Notes: a model not told the origin generated them from the sequence alone. Numbered from the stretch's first letter, positions 22,505 to 33,480 are shown. The stretch: 64,000 bases of DNA from Euglena gracilis (GCA_039621445.1 CP154957.1:45008309-45072308), one strand, 5' to 3'. Numbers and translations are program-made.

Positions 22505-22552
22505 TTTCGTCACGCCGTCGACCAGCCGTCGGCCAGCCATGTGCTCCCCCAA
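22505..22552. repeat. Dispersed GTCACGCCGTCGGCCAGCC repeat, copy 2
   Basis: GTCACGCCGTCGACCAGCC, a second CGGCCAGCC and GTGCTCCCCC, as at 17937. It is preceded by TAGGCATTTGCAACAC, which matches the associated array motif. Confidence 0.65.
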
Positions 22553-22584
22553 CCATGTTTTTACTAAAACATGTTTTTACTAAA

Positions 22585-22688
22585 AGGGGTGGCGGACGCC
22601 GGTTCTGTCCAAAGCCCGGCGTCCGGAACGCCGTCCGGACGGCGTTCCGGAACGCCGGGCTTTGGACAGAACGGCGTCCGCCACCCAT
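22585..22688. mobile_element. Hairpin element, family 2 (GGTGGCGGACGCC), copy 1
   Basis: A near-perfect palindrome with GGTGGCGGACGCCGGTTCTG at the left arm, inverted at the right arm. It is related to hairpins at 29605-29725 and 49382-49500. All three abut the TTTAAA end of a family A copy. Confidence 0.85.
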
Positions 22689-22691
22689 TGT

Positions 22692-23505
22692 TTAAAGCGG
22701 CGTTTCAGAGACGCTGGGTTCAGGACAGAACCGGCGTCCCCACCCTTCGGTCAAAGGACACTCCCATGACCAATCTCCGACCACTGATTTGCAATGTCAC
22801 GCCACTTTGCATTTCACTAAATTCTGGCGATCGCGAGGGTGTTTCTGGCTGTGTCAATCGTCCAAGTACAAACTCACCCCTCAATCGACAGCTCTTTCCA
22901 TCAGACGACTGGCGATCACCACCAAATTCAGCCACGCCGCCTGGAGCTCTTATTTTCTGTCACTGGGAAATCCTAATTTCACAGCTCTGGTGCCCCCCCA
23001 AGGCCCTCAGGTCGTTGATTCGAAGAGAAAAAAACATCTCTGTAAGGTTTATTCAGCATCTTAAACCAAAAATCACTGAAAATTGCCACAAGTTTCGACT
23101 CAGATCCTGGCCGATCCGACGATCGCGAGCGTATCTCGGGCTGCGTGCAATGTTAGGGTACCAAGTTACCCCTCAATCGAAAGCTCTTTTCAACAAACGA
23201 CTAGCGGTGCTCATCAAATCTTTCCACGCTGCACGCTACTCTATTTCCAAATCTGGGCCAATTTTCACCAAATTTGGATATCCAACCCACTGGTCCCCAA
23301 ATGGCAAAATTCATTGCCTTAGATGGCTGAAACAGTCATACCAGCTCCTTAGGGCCACTTTTGGGCACTTTTGGTGACATCTTTAGGAATGAAAACCGGA
23401 CGCCAGGTTTTGGACAAAACCGGCATTCCCGGGCTTTAGGACAGAACCGGCGTCCAAAAAACCCTGTTTTGTCCTGAACCCGGCGTCTCAAACGGAAACC
23501 CTATA
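22692..23505 (-). mobile_element. Family A TTAA element, copy 2 (reverse, right end decayed)
   Basis: Same internal blocks as 19949-20657, in reverse orientation. TTAA is present at 22692-22695. The far end still has GTCCTGAACCCGGCGTCTC but has lost a clean TTAA. Confidence 0.8.
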
Positions 23506-23639
23506 ATAAACCCTCCGGAACTGTCTGAAACCCAACTCTGACAGCACTTTTTTGGGACACTTTTGAGGCAGTGTTCCTCATCCTGAGGGGAGCGTAAAAA
23601 ATATTAAAAGGCATGTATAGGAGATTAAGCACACCGGGG

Positions 23640-24488
23640 TGGGGAGGCTGACGGGGGGGGCGAGCGGCCGCGCGGGCGGCCGCGCGGTGGGGAGGGGGGT
23701 TCTAAGGCGGCCGCGCGGGCGGCGCGCATCCTAAAATCGGTGATTTTCGGGTCCAAAAAGTGGTCATATTTTTTGCCATTTTTGAGCCATTTTTGATCAA
23801 AAAATGCTTCTTTGGCCGCGCGCAAAGCGCGCGCCCCCCAAATTTGCCATTTTATATCCGAAATCCGCCAGAGCCGAGCAGACAGAGCAGTGGTGAGCTC
23901 CCATCAGGGAGGTGCGGCAGTGGCGACCCACTTGTGCAACGTGAATAGTGGGCCGGTGTTTCTCGGTCCTAGAGCCGGATGTTCCCAAGGCCAGTGAGAC
24001 CCGCGGCAGAAGGTGTAAGTGTCCACAGGTGGGAACCGTGTACACCAAAGACCGTCGTCCTACACGAAGAAAGTCCGTCCCCCCAGTGCCACTGGGGGTG
24101 TTGGGGTCGCGGGGGGGGTCGCGGGGGGGTCGCAAGGGGGGTCGGTCGCGAGGGGGGGGGATGGGTTTCACGGCAGGTCATGTGTGACTTGTCTGACGTC
24201 CTAATTAGGAATTTGCATGCCATTTGGGTCCGAAAATAGGTCCAATTAGGAATTTCGGGCAATTTTTTGTGTTTTTGATTCCTAATTGAGGGGCAAATTC
24301 CTAAATAATGCAATTTTTTTTGTACTTTTGGGAGGGGGGTCGCGGGGGGGGTCGCGGGGGGGGGGGGTCGTGGGGGAAACACACCCACTTGGTTGGGCCA
24401 CCCCGGGCGAGGTCGGTGTAGATCCACTCCGGCCACAGTGGCAGGTCATGACAGCGGAGGTACGGCGGTTCGGTCACGTGTGGTGCCA
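23640..24488 (-). pseudogene. Unidentified minus-strand coding remnants among GC repeats
   Basis: Minus-strand stretches at about 24488-24385 (HDLPLWPEWIYTDLARGG) and 24100-23870 (GAHHCSVCSALADFGYK) read like protein but are separated by G/C runs and an AATTAGGAATTTGC repeat. They may be parts of the degraded minus-strand retroelement whose other pieces lie at 31400-32030. I do not recognise domains. 23640-23860 is GC-rich with GCGGCCGCGCGGGCGGC palindromes. Confidence 0.25.
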
Positions 24489-24868
24489 TCCGGGGTCATG
24501 ATGGCCATCATTGGTCATGATGGACATCCGCGGTCATGATGGCCATCATTGGTCATGATGGCCATCATTGGGCATGATGGGCATCATGGGTCATGATGGC
24601 CATCCGGGGTCATGATGGCCATCATTGGTCATGATGGACATCCGGGGTCATGATGGCCATCATTGGTCATCATGGCCATCTGGGGTCATGATGGCCATCA
24701 TTGGTCATGATGGCCATCCGGGGTCATGATGGCCATCATGGGTCATGATGGCCATCATTGGTTATGATGGCCATCCGGGGTCATGATGGCCATCCGGGGT
24801 CATGATGGCCATCATTGGTCATGATGGCCATCATTGGTTATGATGGCCATCCGGGGTCATGATGGCCG
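24489..24868. repeat. 19-bp minisatellite, array 1
   Basis: About 20 tandem units of GGTCATGATGGCCATCATT and GGTCATGATGGCCATCCGG, interspersed. Each unit contains the palindrome ATGATGGCCATCAT. The same array recurs inverted at 25108-25392 and 28043-28352. Confidence 0.95.
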
Positions 24869-25100
24869 GCCACCGAAAATGTGATGTTACCCCGTGAACC
24901 CCCCCCCCCCGTTACCCCGCCTGAGGTTAAGGTCAGGGTTGACGTTTTTTTGTTCATTTTTTAAAAAAATGAAAAAAAATCAAAAAAAACGCAAAAAACA
25001 TGTTTTTTTGAAAAAGCAAAAATTGACCTTTTTCCTTACGAACTAGCCATTTTTTGAAAAAAAATTCGGGGGTGGTTCGGGTCACGGAGGGGGGGATCAT
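24868..25100. repeat. Dispersed repeat family K, copy 1
   Basis: Starts CCACCGAAAATGTG, then a C run, GGGTTGACG, an A/T-rich core with AAAACATGTTTTT, and GGGGGTGGTTCGGGTCACG. Blocks are shared with 31200-31400, partly inverted. It separates two oppositely oriented minisatellite arrays. Confidence 0.7.
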
Positions 25101-25107
25101 GACCAAT

Positions 25108-25392
25108 GATGGCCATCATGACCCTGGTTGGCCATCATAACCAATGATGGCCATCATGACCCCGGATGGCCATCATGACCCATGATGGCCATCATGCCCA
25201 ATGATGGCCATCATGACGAATGATGGCCATCATGACCCCGGATGGCCATCATGACCAATGATGGCCATCATGACCCCGGATGTCCATCATGACCAATGAT
25301 GGCCATCATGACCCCGGATGGGCATCATGACCAATGATGGCCATCATGACCCCGGATGGGCATCATGACCAATGAATTGCCATCCCATTACC
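25108..25392. repeat. 19-bp minisatellite, array 2 (inverted)
   Basis: Units AATGATGGCCATCATGACC and CCGGATGGCCATCATGACC, the reverse complement of array 1. With array 1 it forms a large imperfect palindrome around family K. Confidence 0.95.
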
Positions 25393-25499
25393 CCGGATGG
25401 CCTCAGAGCATCATGAGCATCCGGGTGGGCCGGCCCCGGCCTGCCGGCTGGGCCGGCCGGTCCTATCCGCCGTTCCTCCGGGCGTTGGTCCGCCTGTAA

Positions 25500-25930
25500 C
25501 CTCCTGGCCTTTCCGTAGCCGCCTGCCTGGCCGGTCCTCCAGGTCCGCTGTTGCCTTGCCTTCCCGCCGTTTCCTTTCTCTCCTTTCTTCCGTTGCCGGT
25601 CCTCCTTTCCTCCTTCACCTTGCCGTGTCCTCCTTTCCCGCCTTTCCTTTCCTTTGCCTCTTTGGCCTCTTTCCTTTCCTTGCCTCCTTTTCGCCTCCTT
25701 TTCCTTTCCTTTTCCTCTTTCCTATTCCTTCCTTGCGCTTTCCTCCTTTGCCTCCCCTCTCGGTCGCTTAAGGGCTATGACAAATGTATATCCCTCCTTT
25801 CCGGCATCCTTTTCCTTTCCTTTCCTCCTTTCCTGCCTCCTTTCCTCCTTTCCGCTATTCCTGGCCTGTTCCTCCTTTCCTGTCCTTGATCCTTTCAACT
25901 TTATCCTTCTCCTTTCCTCCTTTCGCTCTT
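25500..25930. repeat. Pyrimidine-rich CCTTTCCTTTTCC tract
   Basis: More than 400 bp are almost purely C and T on the plus strand, with units such as CCTTTCCT, CCTCCTTT and TTCCTTGCC. Leu/Ser/Phe/Pro-rich frames there are compositional artefacts. Confidence 0.8.
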
Positions 25931-25954
25931 AAACCAAGCCTCCTTGGGTGGTCT

Positions 25955-28030
25955 CCCAAAGAGCTCAGCTCTACGTTCACACCCTGGTCGCTGAGCTCTT
26001 ATCTCTTTAGAGTAAGAGCGAAGCTTACCACCACCCCCAGCACACCCCCCCCCACCCCCCCCCCCCCCCCCCCCCCCCCCCCGCCCCCCCCCCCCCCCCC
26101 CCCACCCCCCCCTGAGTAGGCTCGGGCCCCCGAGGATTATCGATGTGACCTGATTTTGGGACCCGAAAAGTTAATAGCCTATAGGTTAGGAGACGGTCCC
26201 TAGTTTGTCCAGAGCCCTTAGGTTGCCCGCAACTCCGCGCCAGGCCGGAGATCTGGCCCGAGCAAAAAAGTTGTCTACCGTTTTTTTTCCAAAGAAATTT
26301 TGTTGGACCGGCAAAAGGGGTCATTTTTGGGGTCAAAAAATCGAAAAATTCAAAATATCTCGAAAACGCTGGGGAGTTGAGAAGAACTAAAGAGTACCTC
26401 ATTCCACAACTTTGGGACGCCCTATCCACCGGTATTCGCAGTTTGGGCCAACTCCCCGCCTAGCCCGAGATATGGCCGTTTTTCGGTCCAAATGGCCGTT
26501 TTGCGCACTTTTCCCACTGTCCGACTTAGCCGTTTTCGGGCCAAAAAGTCGAAAAAAAATCAAAAAAAAATTTTTCGCCCAAAACCATGTTTTTGGGCCT
26601 CCCGGACCCGGAAAAAGTGGTTTTGAGCCGAAAATGAGCGTTTTTCGACCCGCCAGCGCCCCGTTTTGGTTCGCCAACCCATTGACTTTGGGTCAAAACC
26701 GGGTCAAAAAAGTCGAAAAAATCGAAAAAAAATTTTTCGCCCAAAACCATGTTTTTTGGCCTCCCGGACCCAGAAAAAGCGTTTTTGAGCTGAAAATGAG
26801 CGTTTTTCGACCCGCCAGGACCCCTTTTTGGGCCGCCAACCCATTGACTTTAGGTCAAAACCGGGTCAAAAAAGTCGAAAAATATCGAAAAAATTTTTCG
26901 CCCAAAACCATGTTTTTTGGGCCTCCTGGACCCGGAAAACATGTTTTTGAGCTGAAAATGAGTGTTTTTCGACCGGCCGGGCCGGAATGGTCCCCCAAAG
27001 AGCTCAGCTCTACGTCACACCCTGGTCGCTGAGCTCTTATCTCTTTAGAGTAAGAGCGAAGCTTACCACCCCCCCGAAACCCCCCCTGACCCCCCCGCCC
27101 CCCGCCCCCCCCCCCCCACCTGAGTAGGCCCGGGCACCCGCGGATTATCGATGTGACCTGATTTCGGGACCCGAAAAGTTAATAGCCTATAGGTTAGGAG
27201 ACGGTCCCTAGTTTGTCCAGAGCCCGCACTTTGCCCGCAACTCCGCGCCAGCCGGAGATCTGGCCCGAGCAAAAAAGTTGTGTACCGTTTTTTTTCCAAA
27301 GAACTTTTGTTGGACCGGCAACAGGGGGTCATTTTTGGGTCAAAAAATCGAAAAATTCAAAATATCTTGAAAACGCCGGGGAGTTGAGAAAAAGTAAAGA
27401 GTACCTCATTCCACAACTTTGGGACGCCCTATCCACCGGTATGCGCGGTTTGGGCCAACTCCCCGCCTGGGCCGAGATATGGCCGTTCTGGGGTTTGCCA
27501 GGGGGGGGGGGGACTCTGCCAAAAATGGGTCATTTTGGGGTCAAAAAATCGAAAAATTCAAAATATCTCGAAAACGCCGGGGAGTTGAGAAGAACTAAAG
27601 AGTACCTCATTCCACAACTTTGGGACGCCCTATCCACCGGTATGCGCGGTTTGGGCCAACTCCCCGCCTGGGCCGAGATATGGCCGTTTTGTGGTTTCGC
27701 CAGGGGGGGACTCTGCCATTTGGAGCCCAAAATGGGCCCAAAAACCAGTTTTTGCAAAATATCTCCAAAATGGTGGGGAGTTGAAAAAAATGTCCGGAGA
27801 CCTAATTTGGAGCCCTTGGAACGCCCTATCTACTGGTATTTTGATTTCCCTGCAACTCCCCGTCTAGCCCTAGATACGGTCGTTTTCAGGTCCAAATGGC
27901 CATTTTGTACACTTTTCCCTCTGTCCGACTTACCCGTTTTCGGGCCAAAACGTCGAAAAAAATCGAAAAAATTTTTTTTGCCCGAAACCATGTTTTTTGG
28001 CCTCCTGGACCCGGAAAAAGTGTTTTCGAG
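25955..28030. repeat. Tandem duplication with ~1.03-kb period (family G)
   Basis: AAGAGCTCAGCTCTACGT...TAAGAGCGAAGCTTACCACC occurs at about 25967-26035 and 26997-27068. Each is followed by a C run, GATTATCGATGTGACCTGAT and GGTTAGGAGACGGTCCC. A second block (ATATCTCGAAAACGC..., then CTATCCACCGGTATGCGCGG) recurs at about 26355, 27355, 27550 and, diverged, 27750. Non-coding; long frames through it simply follow the repeats. Confidence 0.85.
26040..26112. repeat. Poly-C tract
   Basis: Over 60 of about 72 bases are C, among the longest homopolymer-like tracts in the window. The length may be unreliable in any assembly. Confidence 0.9.
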
Positions 28031-28042
28031 TTGAAAATTGGC

Positions 28043-28352
28043 CATTGTGACGCCGGATGGCCATCATGACCCTGGATGGCCATCATGACCAATGATGGCC
28101 GTCATGCCCAATGATTGCCATCATGACCAATGATGGCCATCATGACCAATGATGGCCATCATGACCCCGGATGGCCATCATGACCCCGGATGGCCATCAT
28201 GACCCCGGATGGCCATCATGACCAATGATGGCCATCATGACCAATGATGGCCATCATGACCCCGGATGGCCATCATGACCCCGGATGGCCATCATGACCC
28301 CGGATGGCCATCATGACCAATGATGGCCATCATGACCAATGATGGCCATCAT
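28043..28352. repeat. 19-bp minisatellite, array 3
   Basis: Units ATGATGGCCATCATGACCA and GGATGGCCATCATGACCCC, in the orientation of array 2. It runs directly into an AATTAGGAATCACC-type stretch (28352-28535) that is inverted at 31021-31200. Confidence 0.95.
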
Positions 28353-28765
28353 AAATTAGGAATCACCAAAAACGAATTTTTGGGAAAAAATCCTTTTAGG
28401 CTCAAAATTAGGAATCCCCAACCTAAAATTAGCATTTTGACACCAAATTAGGCATCACCATTTTTAAATTTTGCAAAACTTATGACTCAAAATTAGGAAT
28501 CCACCTGAATATTTTGTCAAATTAGGCGTCACCGGCCCTCTAAAGTTTTTTTTCATGTGTGAAAGTATTTCCAAATCTGTGTTTTTTGGTGCGAAAAATC
28601 ATGCTTTCAACCCCCCAAAAAATGAATGCTGCAGATATAAAAAATGAACTTTTTTCTAAAAAAAAACACTGCAAAAAATTTTCTCCCAAACCCTCCATGA
28701 CGTTTTTTTTGTTTTTTTTTAAAAAAAAACATAAACAGTGGTCAAGGTTGATGGCTTGTTTTTTC

Positions 28766-29602
28766 TTAAGCCGGCGTTTGAGACGCCGGGCTCAGGACAG
28801 AACCGGCGTCCCCCCCCACGGGCTTTCTGGACGCCGGTTCTGTCCTAAAGCCCGGCGTTAGGAACGCCGGCTTTGTCCAAAGCCCGGCGTCCGATTTTCA
28901 TTCCTAAAAATGTCACCAAAAGTGCCCAGAAGTGGCCCTGAGGTGCTGGTATGAGTGTTTCAACCACCAAGGACAATGAATTTTGCCATCTGGGGACCAC
29001 TAGGGTGGATATCCAAATTTGGTGAAAATTGGCCCAAATTTGGAAATGGAGTACCGTGCAGCGTGGAAAGATCTGATGAGCACCGCTGGTTGTCTGTTGA
29101 AAAGAGCTTTCAATCGAGGGGTAACTTGGTACCCTAACGTTGCACGCAGCCCGAGATACGCTCGCGATCGTCGGATCGGCCAGAATCTTAGTCGAAATTT
29201 GTCGCAATTTTCAGTGATTTTTGGTTTAAGATGCTTAATAAACCTTACAGAAACGTTTTTCCTCTTCAAATCAACGACCTGAGGGCCTTGGGGGGGGGGG
29301 GCACCAAAGTTGTGAAATTAGGATTCCCCACTGACAGAGAATAAGAGCTCCAGGCGACGTGGCTGAATTTGGTGGTGATCGCCAGTCGTCTGATGAAAAG
29401 AGCTTTCAATCGAGGGGTGATTTTATACCTAGACGATTGACACAGCCAGAAATACCCTCGCGATCGCCGGAATTTGGTGAAGTACAAAGTGGTGTGACAT
29501 TGCAGATCAGTGGTCGGAGATTGGTCCTGGGAGTGTCCTTTGGCCAAAGGTTGGGGACGCCGGTTCTGTCCTGAGCCCGGCGTCTCTAAAACGCCGGCTT
29601 AA
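28766..29602 (+). mobile_element. Family A TTAA element, copy 3 (best preserved)
   Basis: TTAA at 28766-28769 and 29599-29602 encloses 829 bp with inverted termini starting GCCGGCGTTTGAGACGCCGG. Subterminal GACGCCGGTTCTGTCC units repeat several times at the left. The interior matches the other three copies closely. Confidence 0.85.
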
Positions 29603-29604
29603 AC

Positions 29605-29725
29605 AAGAGGTGTCGGACGCCGGTTCTGTCCAAAGCCCGGCGTTCCAAACGCCGGTTCCGTCCTTCGGACGGAACCGGTGTTTGGAACGCCGGGCTTTGG
29701 ACAGAACCGGCATCCGACACCTCTT
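29605..29725. mobile_element. Hairpin element, family 2, copy 2
   Basis: Whole-length palindrome from AAGAGGTGTCGGACGCC to its inverted partner, centred on CCGTCCTTCGGACGG. It is followed by TTTTTTGTAGTAG, as is the copy at 49382-49500. Confidence 0.9.
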
Positions 29726-29735
29726 TTTTGTAGTA

Positions 29736-30802
29736 GAAACCGTGTATTGGGGCTCTGGCTTCACGCCCAAACCGGCGTTCTGGACGCCGGTTCGGCGCAG
29801 AAATTTCTGTGCCGAACCGGTGTCCAGAACGCCGGTTCGGACGGAAAAACGGCGTCCTGGGGACCAAAAAAAAAATGAAAAGTGCCAAAAAGTGTCCAGA
29901 ATGGTTTGTAGACATGAGGCAATCATATCTGAGCACTTTTGGGGGGGTATTTGGCCAGAAATTGGGGTATTTTGTGTGACAATTTCCATTTGGCCAAATC
30001 TGGGGATTTTCTGAAATAGAATACCATGCAGCAGGGCTGAAATCTAAGGCCACCTAAAACCCTTGAGAAGGGTTATCGATCAAGGAGCAACATGGCAGGT
30101 GAACAGTGGATTTTTGGAATTTGCGAAAAGGGTCCAAAAATCGTAATTCTGAAAAAACCTAAGGGGTCCAACTAAAATTTCCTAACCATAATTCTGAAAA
30201 ACCCAGGGGAGGGTCCAACCAATTTTGAAAACACCGAGGGGGGCCAAAATTTCCCAATTGTAATTAACATTTCCCAACAATTTCGAAAAATTCCCAGGGG
30301 GGTCCAGCCAAAATTTCCCAACCGTACTTCTGAAAAACCCTAGGGGGGGCTCCAGCCAATTTTTTTTCTCAACCGTGTTTGTGAAGAAACCCAGCCAAAA
30401 TCTCTGAACCGGAATTCTGAAAAAGGGGGGGGATCAAATCCCAACCATAATTCTAGGGGAAAAAACCAGCGGGGTCCAACCGCAAATTCGGCATTGCAAA
30501 TCTGAAAAAATCTGGGGGGGGTCCAGCCAAAATTTCCCAACCGTGATTCTGAAAAAACCTGGGGGTGGTCCAACTTAAAAAAAAATATCCAAATCGTAAT
30601 TCTGAAAAAAAAACTTTCAATTGATGGGTAAGCTGGCATCAGACGGATGAAAACTTCAATCGACCGATCGACATGGCCATGAGCCCAAAGTATCCTAAAA
30701 ACGCCCAAAGATGTTCAGAAACTGGGTATTTAGGGCGAAATTGGCCTTTATTCCTTGAACGCCGGTTCGGGCGTGAAGCCAGAGCCCCTAATCCACGGTT
30801 TC
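29736..30802 (+). mobile_element. Family B inverted-repeat element, copy 1
   Basis: Termini GAAACCGTGTATTGGGGCTC and CACGGTTTC, with matched subterminal GCTCTGGCTTCACGCCC and AACGCCGGTTCGG blocks, form inverted repeats of about 45 bp. The middle (30100-30600) is a degenerate run of AAAACCCAGGGGGGTCCAGCC units. A second copy is at 54778-55595. No protein recognised. Confidence 0.8.
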
Positions 30803-30838
30803 AACAACTGTGTCCAGAACGCCGGTTCGGGCGTGAAC

Positions 30839-31020
30839 CCTCCCCCCCCCCCTTTATTGTCCCACCGACCTGCCTCCGGGAGGCCCGACCGGACAATAAA
30901 GGGGGGGGGGGACAATAAAGGGGTACCAAAGGAATTTCATTGGCCGGGCCAAAAAAACCCCCCGTCGGCCGGGGCCCAGGGACAATAAAGGGGGGAGGGA
31001 CAATAAAGGGGGGGGGTAAT
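30839..31020. mobile_element. Family F element, copy 1 (TTTATTGTCC variant)
   Basis: Begins with a C run and TTTATTGTCC and ends with GGACAATAAAGGGG; two further GGACAATAAAGGGG units lie inside. The GGTACCAAAGGAATTTCATT block is shared with 34157-34332. Confidence 0.85.
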
Positions 31021-31400
31021 AACTTGGCCGGTGATGCCTAATTTGACAAAATATTCAGGTAGATTCATAGTTTTGAGGCATAAATTTTGCAAATTTGGAA
31101 CAGAGATACCAAAATACTAATTTTAAGTTGGGGGATTCCTAATTTGGAGCCTTAAAAGGATTTTCCCCCATTAATTCGTTTTCGGTGATTCCTAATTTAG
31201 CCACCGAAAATGTGGTGTTCTCTCGTGACCCCCACCCCCCCCGTGACCCGAACCACCCCCGAAATTTTTTTTTCAAAAATGGCGATTTCTCAAGGAAAAA
31301 GGTCAGTTTTTGCCTTGAAAAAAAAACATGTTTTTGTTTTGCGTTTTTTTAAAAAAAAGTTTTTGTTTTTTTAAAAAAAAAACAAAAAAAACGTCAACCC
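31021..31400. repeat. Inverted partner of 28352-28535, plus family K copy 2
   Basis: 31021-31200 (GCCGGTGATGCCTAATTTG onward) is the reverse complement, with changes, of 28352-28535. 31200-31400 begins CCACCGAAAATGTGGTG and shares family K blocks with 24868-25100. Together these make a large inverted structure around the 28.5-31.0 kb insertions. Confidence 0.7.
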
Positions 31401-32030
31401 TGCGTGATATTGCCTACGGGGAGGCGGCAGCTGTGGCGGTAGAAACACCATGTCCGCCACCGGGGGTGGGGGAGGAGCGCAGTGCCGCGGACCCGGAAGA
31501 GGGGCGCCTTGGGCAGCAGTGTGGCGGCCTCGGCGTGGAGACTCGGCGTTGACCAGTCCGGAGCCAGGACGACGGCGTGGATGCCGTGCCGGAGGCCGTG
31601 CTGAACAACAAGCGTGGGAGAACGTTGAAGGGCGGATTCATCCATTCATTCATCCACAGTGCCTCAAGGCGTTTCCATGACTGGCGGAAGGCGTGTGTGG
31701 TCACATTCCAGCAGGTGGTGAACTGACAGTTGTGCCTGTCCGCGAAGGCGTCAATTGCCGGCCACTTGTCGGGCACAATGTCGAGAGCACAGAGGGTCCA
31801 TTGCACCCAGTCGTGGTCCAACATGCAATCCGAGAGGGATGACGGACCTGGCAGCGGGTTGATGTCGCCGTCTGTGAGGATGGCGTCTCCCCGTCCGGTG
31901 GAGGGATGTGCCGCCCCAGGGTCCCCCACGTTTGGTTCAGCCTCGAGGAGGATCGGGCAGATGGCTTCATGCCGGAGGCACCAACCGGCGCTGGAGGTGG
32001 TGTGTTTGGCACTGCATAGTCGGCAGCGGA
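31400..32030 (-). pseudogene. Retroelement remnant with NPPF adenine-methyltransferase-like domain
   Basis: Minus-strand reading from about 31929 contains DGDINPLPGP (a degraded 2A-like string), then LDIVPDKWPAIDAFADRHN, and a catalytic-type NPPF near 31640. The frame shifts near the NPPF and continues as VVLAPDWSTPSL until 31394. The same arrangement (acidic/aromatic lead, then NPPW, then IVPHW) occurs in the DIRS-like pol at about 41150-41400, which supports a pol C-terminal fragment. It is broken and lacks RT. Confidence 0.5.
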
Positions 32031-32096
32031 CATGGTACCACAGATGGGCCAGCTGGAGTCCGAGGCTGCCTGACGGCCGACGTTGGAGGCGTGAGG

Positions 32097-32215
32097 ACGG
32101 ACGGATGGACGGACGGACGGACAGACGGATGGCTGGAGAAAATTCCTTTCATCTGGATGGACGGCTGGACAGGGTGCATTTTGGTCTGGACGGACGGACG
32201 GCTAGGTTGGTCTCA
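32097..32215. repeat. GGAC/GGAT tetranucleotide-rich tract
   Basis: GGACGGACGGACGGACAGAC and scattered GGATGGACGG units. Similar short runs occur at 34500-34560. Confidence 0.8.
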
Positions 32216-32269
32216 AAATCGTGATGGTGAACTTATTCCTAATTACGGTGGCTTTTCTGCTTGTGTTTT

Positions 32270-32520
32270 TTGGACATGTCATTGGGGGGTCGGCACGCCG
32301 TGGCGAGCCGTCCGGCTAGGGGGGGGGGAGGGGGGGTTTTGGCGTGGCGAGGGGGTCCCGGATGGGGGGGGGAGGGGTGCGCGGGGGTTTTCCAAGAAAA
32401 TTTTCTTTGGCGCGGCTGACATGGCGTGGCGAGGGGGTCTGAAAAGGGGGGGGGTAAAATGGCGTGGCGAGGGGGTCGGTGAGGGGGGGGGGGGAGGGGT
32501 GTGCCGACCCCCCATTTGGC
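32270..32520. repeat. GGCGTGGCGAGGGGGTC repeat block
   Basis: Four units of the type TGGCGTGGCGAGGGGGTC are separated by long G runs, with GTCGGCACGCC near the left edge and GTGCCGACCCC near the right forming inverted ends. Confidence 0.65.
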
Positions 32521-32786
32521 TGAGATCCCTGGCGGGGTTCGTTACAAGCTGGGATTATCAAGTAAAAGTTGTCAAGTTTCAAGTTCAAGTACAACTAATA
32601 AGTCCAAGTACACGACCAAGGTGAAATGGAGGACTGTTTGCAAGAGTATATATTCCCTAGTGGGCAGTGCTTCTAGCCTTAGTGCTGGGGCTTGTTTGGC
32701 CTTATGCAGCTGGTTGCTACAGAACTGACTTTAAGGCGGTCTGTTTCACTTGGTGTGAACTGTGGAGATCAGGCAGTAGACTTTGG

Positions 32787-33199
32787 TCATTTTGACCCCC
32801 CTCCCCCCCCCCCCTATGGTGAAGTTCACCGTTTGAAAGTTCACCGGGGGGTCCCGGACCCCCTCCCCCCCTCCGCCTAACCCATCGGTGAACTTCACCG
32901 TTGAAGTTCACCAAGAGAGTACTTTTTTTGGCCAAAAATGACCAAAAATGGCATTTTGGGCAAGTTTTCGGAAATTTTGATAAAATTCCATGAAGCATCA
33001 ACCTCAAAATGACCATTTTGAGAGGAAAGGAGCAAAATTTTACCATGAAAATTTCACCCCCAATCATCAAAACGGTGAAGTTCACCGGTGAACTTCACCG
33101 GTGAACTTCACCGTCGAAAGTACCCCCCCCCCCGGGGAATGTTCACTGGTGAACTTCACCGGGGGGGTCCACAGCCCCCCCCCACCCCTGCCTAACCTC
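32787..33199. mobile_element. Family C element, copy 2 (full length)
   Basis: About 410 bp bounded by C runs, rich in GTGAAGTTCACCG and GGTGAACTTCACC palindromic units at both ends. The unique core is CCATGAAGCATCAACCTC...GAGGAAAGGAGCAAAATTT. Highly similar to 35844-36249; both are preceded by GGAGATCAGGCAGTAGAC, so part of the flank is duplicated too. Confidence 0.85.
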
Positions 33200-33384
33200 C
33201 GAACTGTGTTTTATTTCTTGCCTTTTCTTTTTGTTTCTGTTTACAAAATAGCCCCAGAACAAAGGAAACCGAGGAACGTCGGTATGTTTTTGCAAAGCTC
33301 CCGTTCAGATTGTGCCAGTGTGCCAAATGTGAAAGGGATTTGGAAGATTCTGAAGATTTTGGCGATTTTTTTGCCACAGGTGTG

Positions 33385-33480
33385 GCCAGTTTTTGGGCCA
33401 CACGTGTTGGCCAGTTTTGGGCCAGATGTGGTGGCCAGTTTTGGGCCAGATGTGGTGGCCAGTTTTGGGCCAGATGGTGC
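33385..33480. repeat. GTTTTGGGCCAGATGTGGTG tandem repeat
   Basis: Three to four units of about 24 bp (TGGCCAGTTTTGGGCCAGAT). Similar GTGGCCCAAAACTG units occur at 50850-51000 and 51960-52110. Confidence 0.8.

Noticed and set aside
23970-24187. Small RNA gene or tRNA
   Set aside because: I looked for cloverleaf and GGTTCGANTCC-type signals through the window and found none convincing.
24489-24868. CRISPR-like array
   Set aside because: Units are contiguous 19-bp tandem repeats with no unique spacers, and the window is eukaryotic; it is a minisatellite.
25397-26119. Leu/Ser/Phe-rich membrane-like proteins
   Set aside because: Compositional effect of a pure pyrimidine tract and poly-C.
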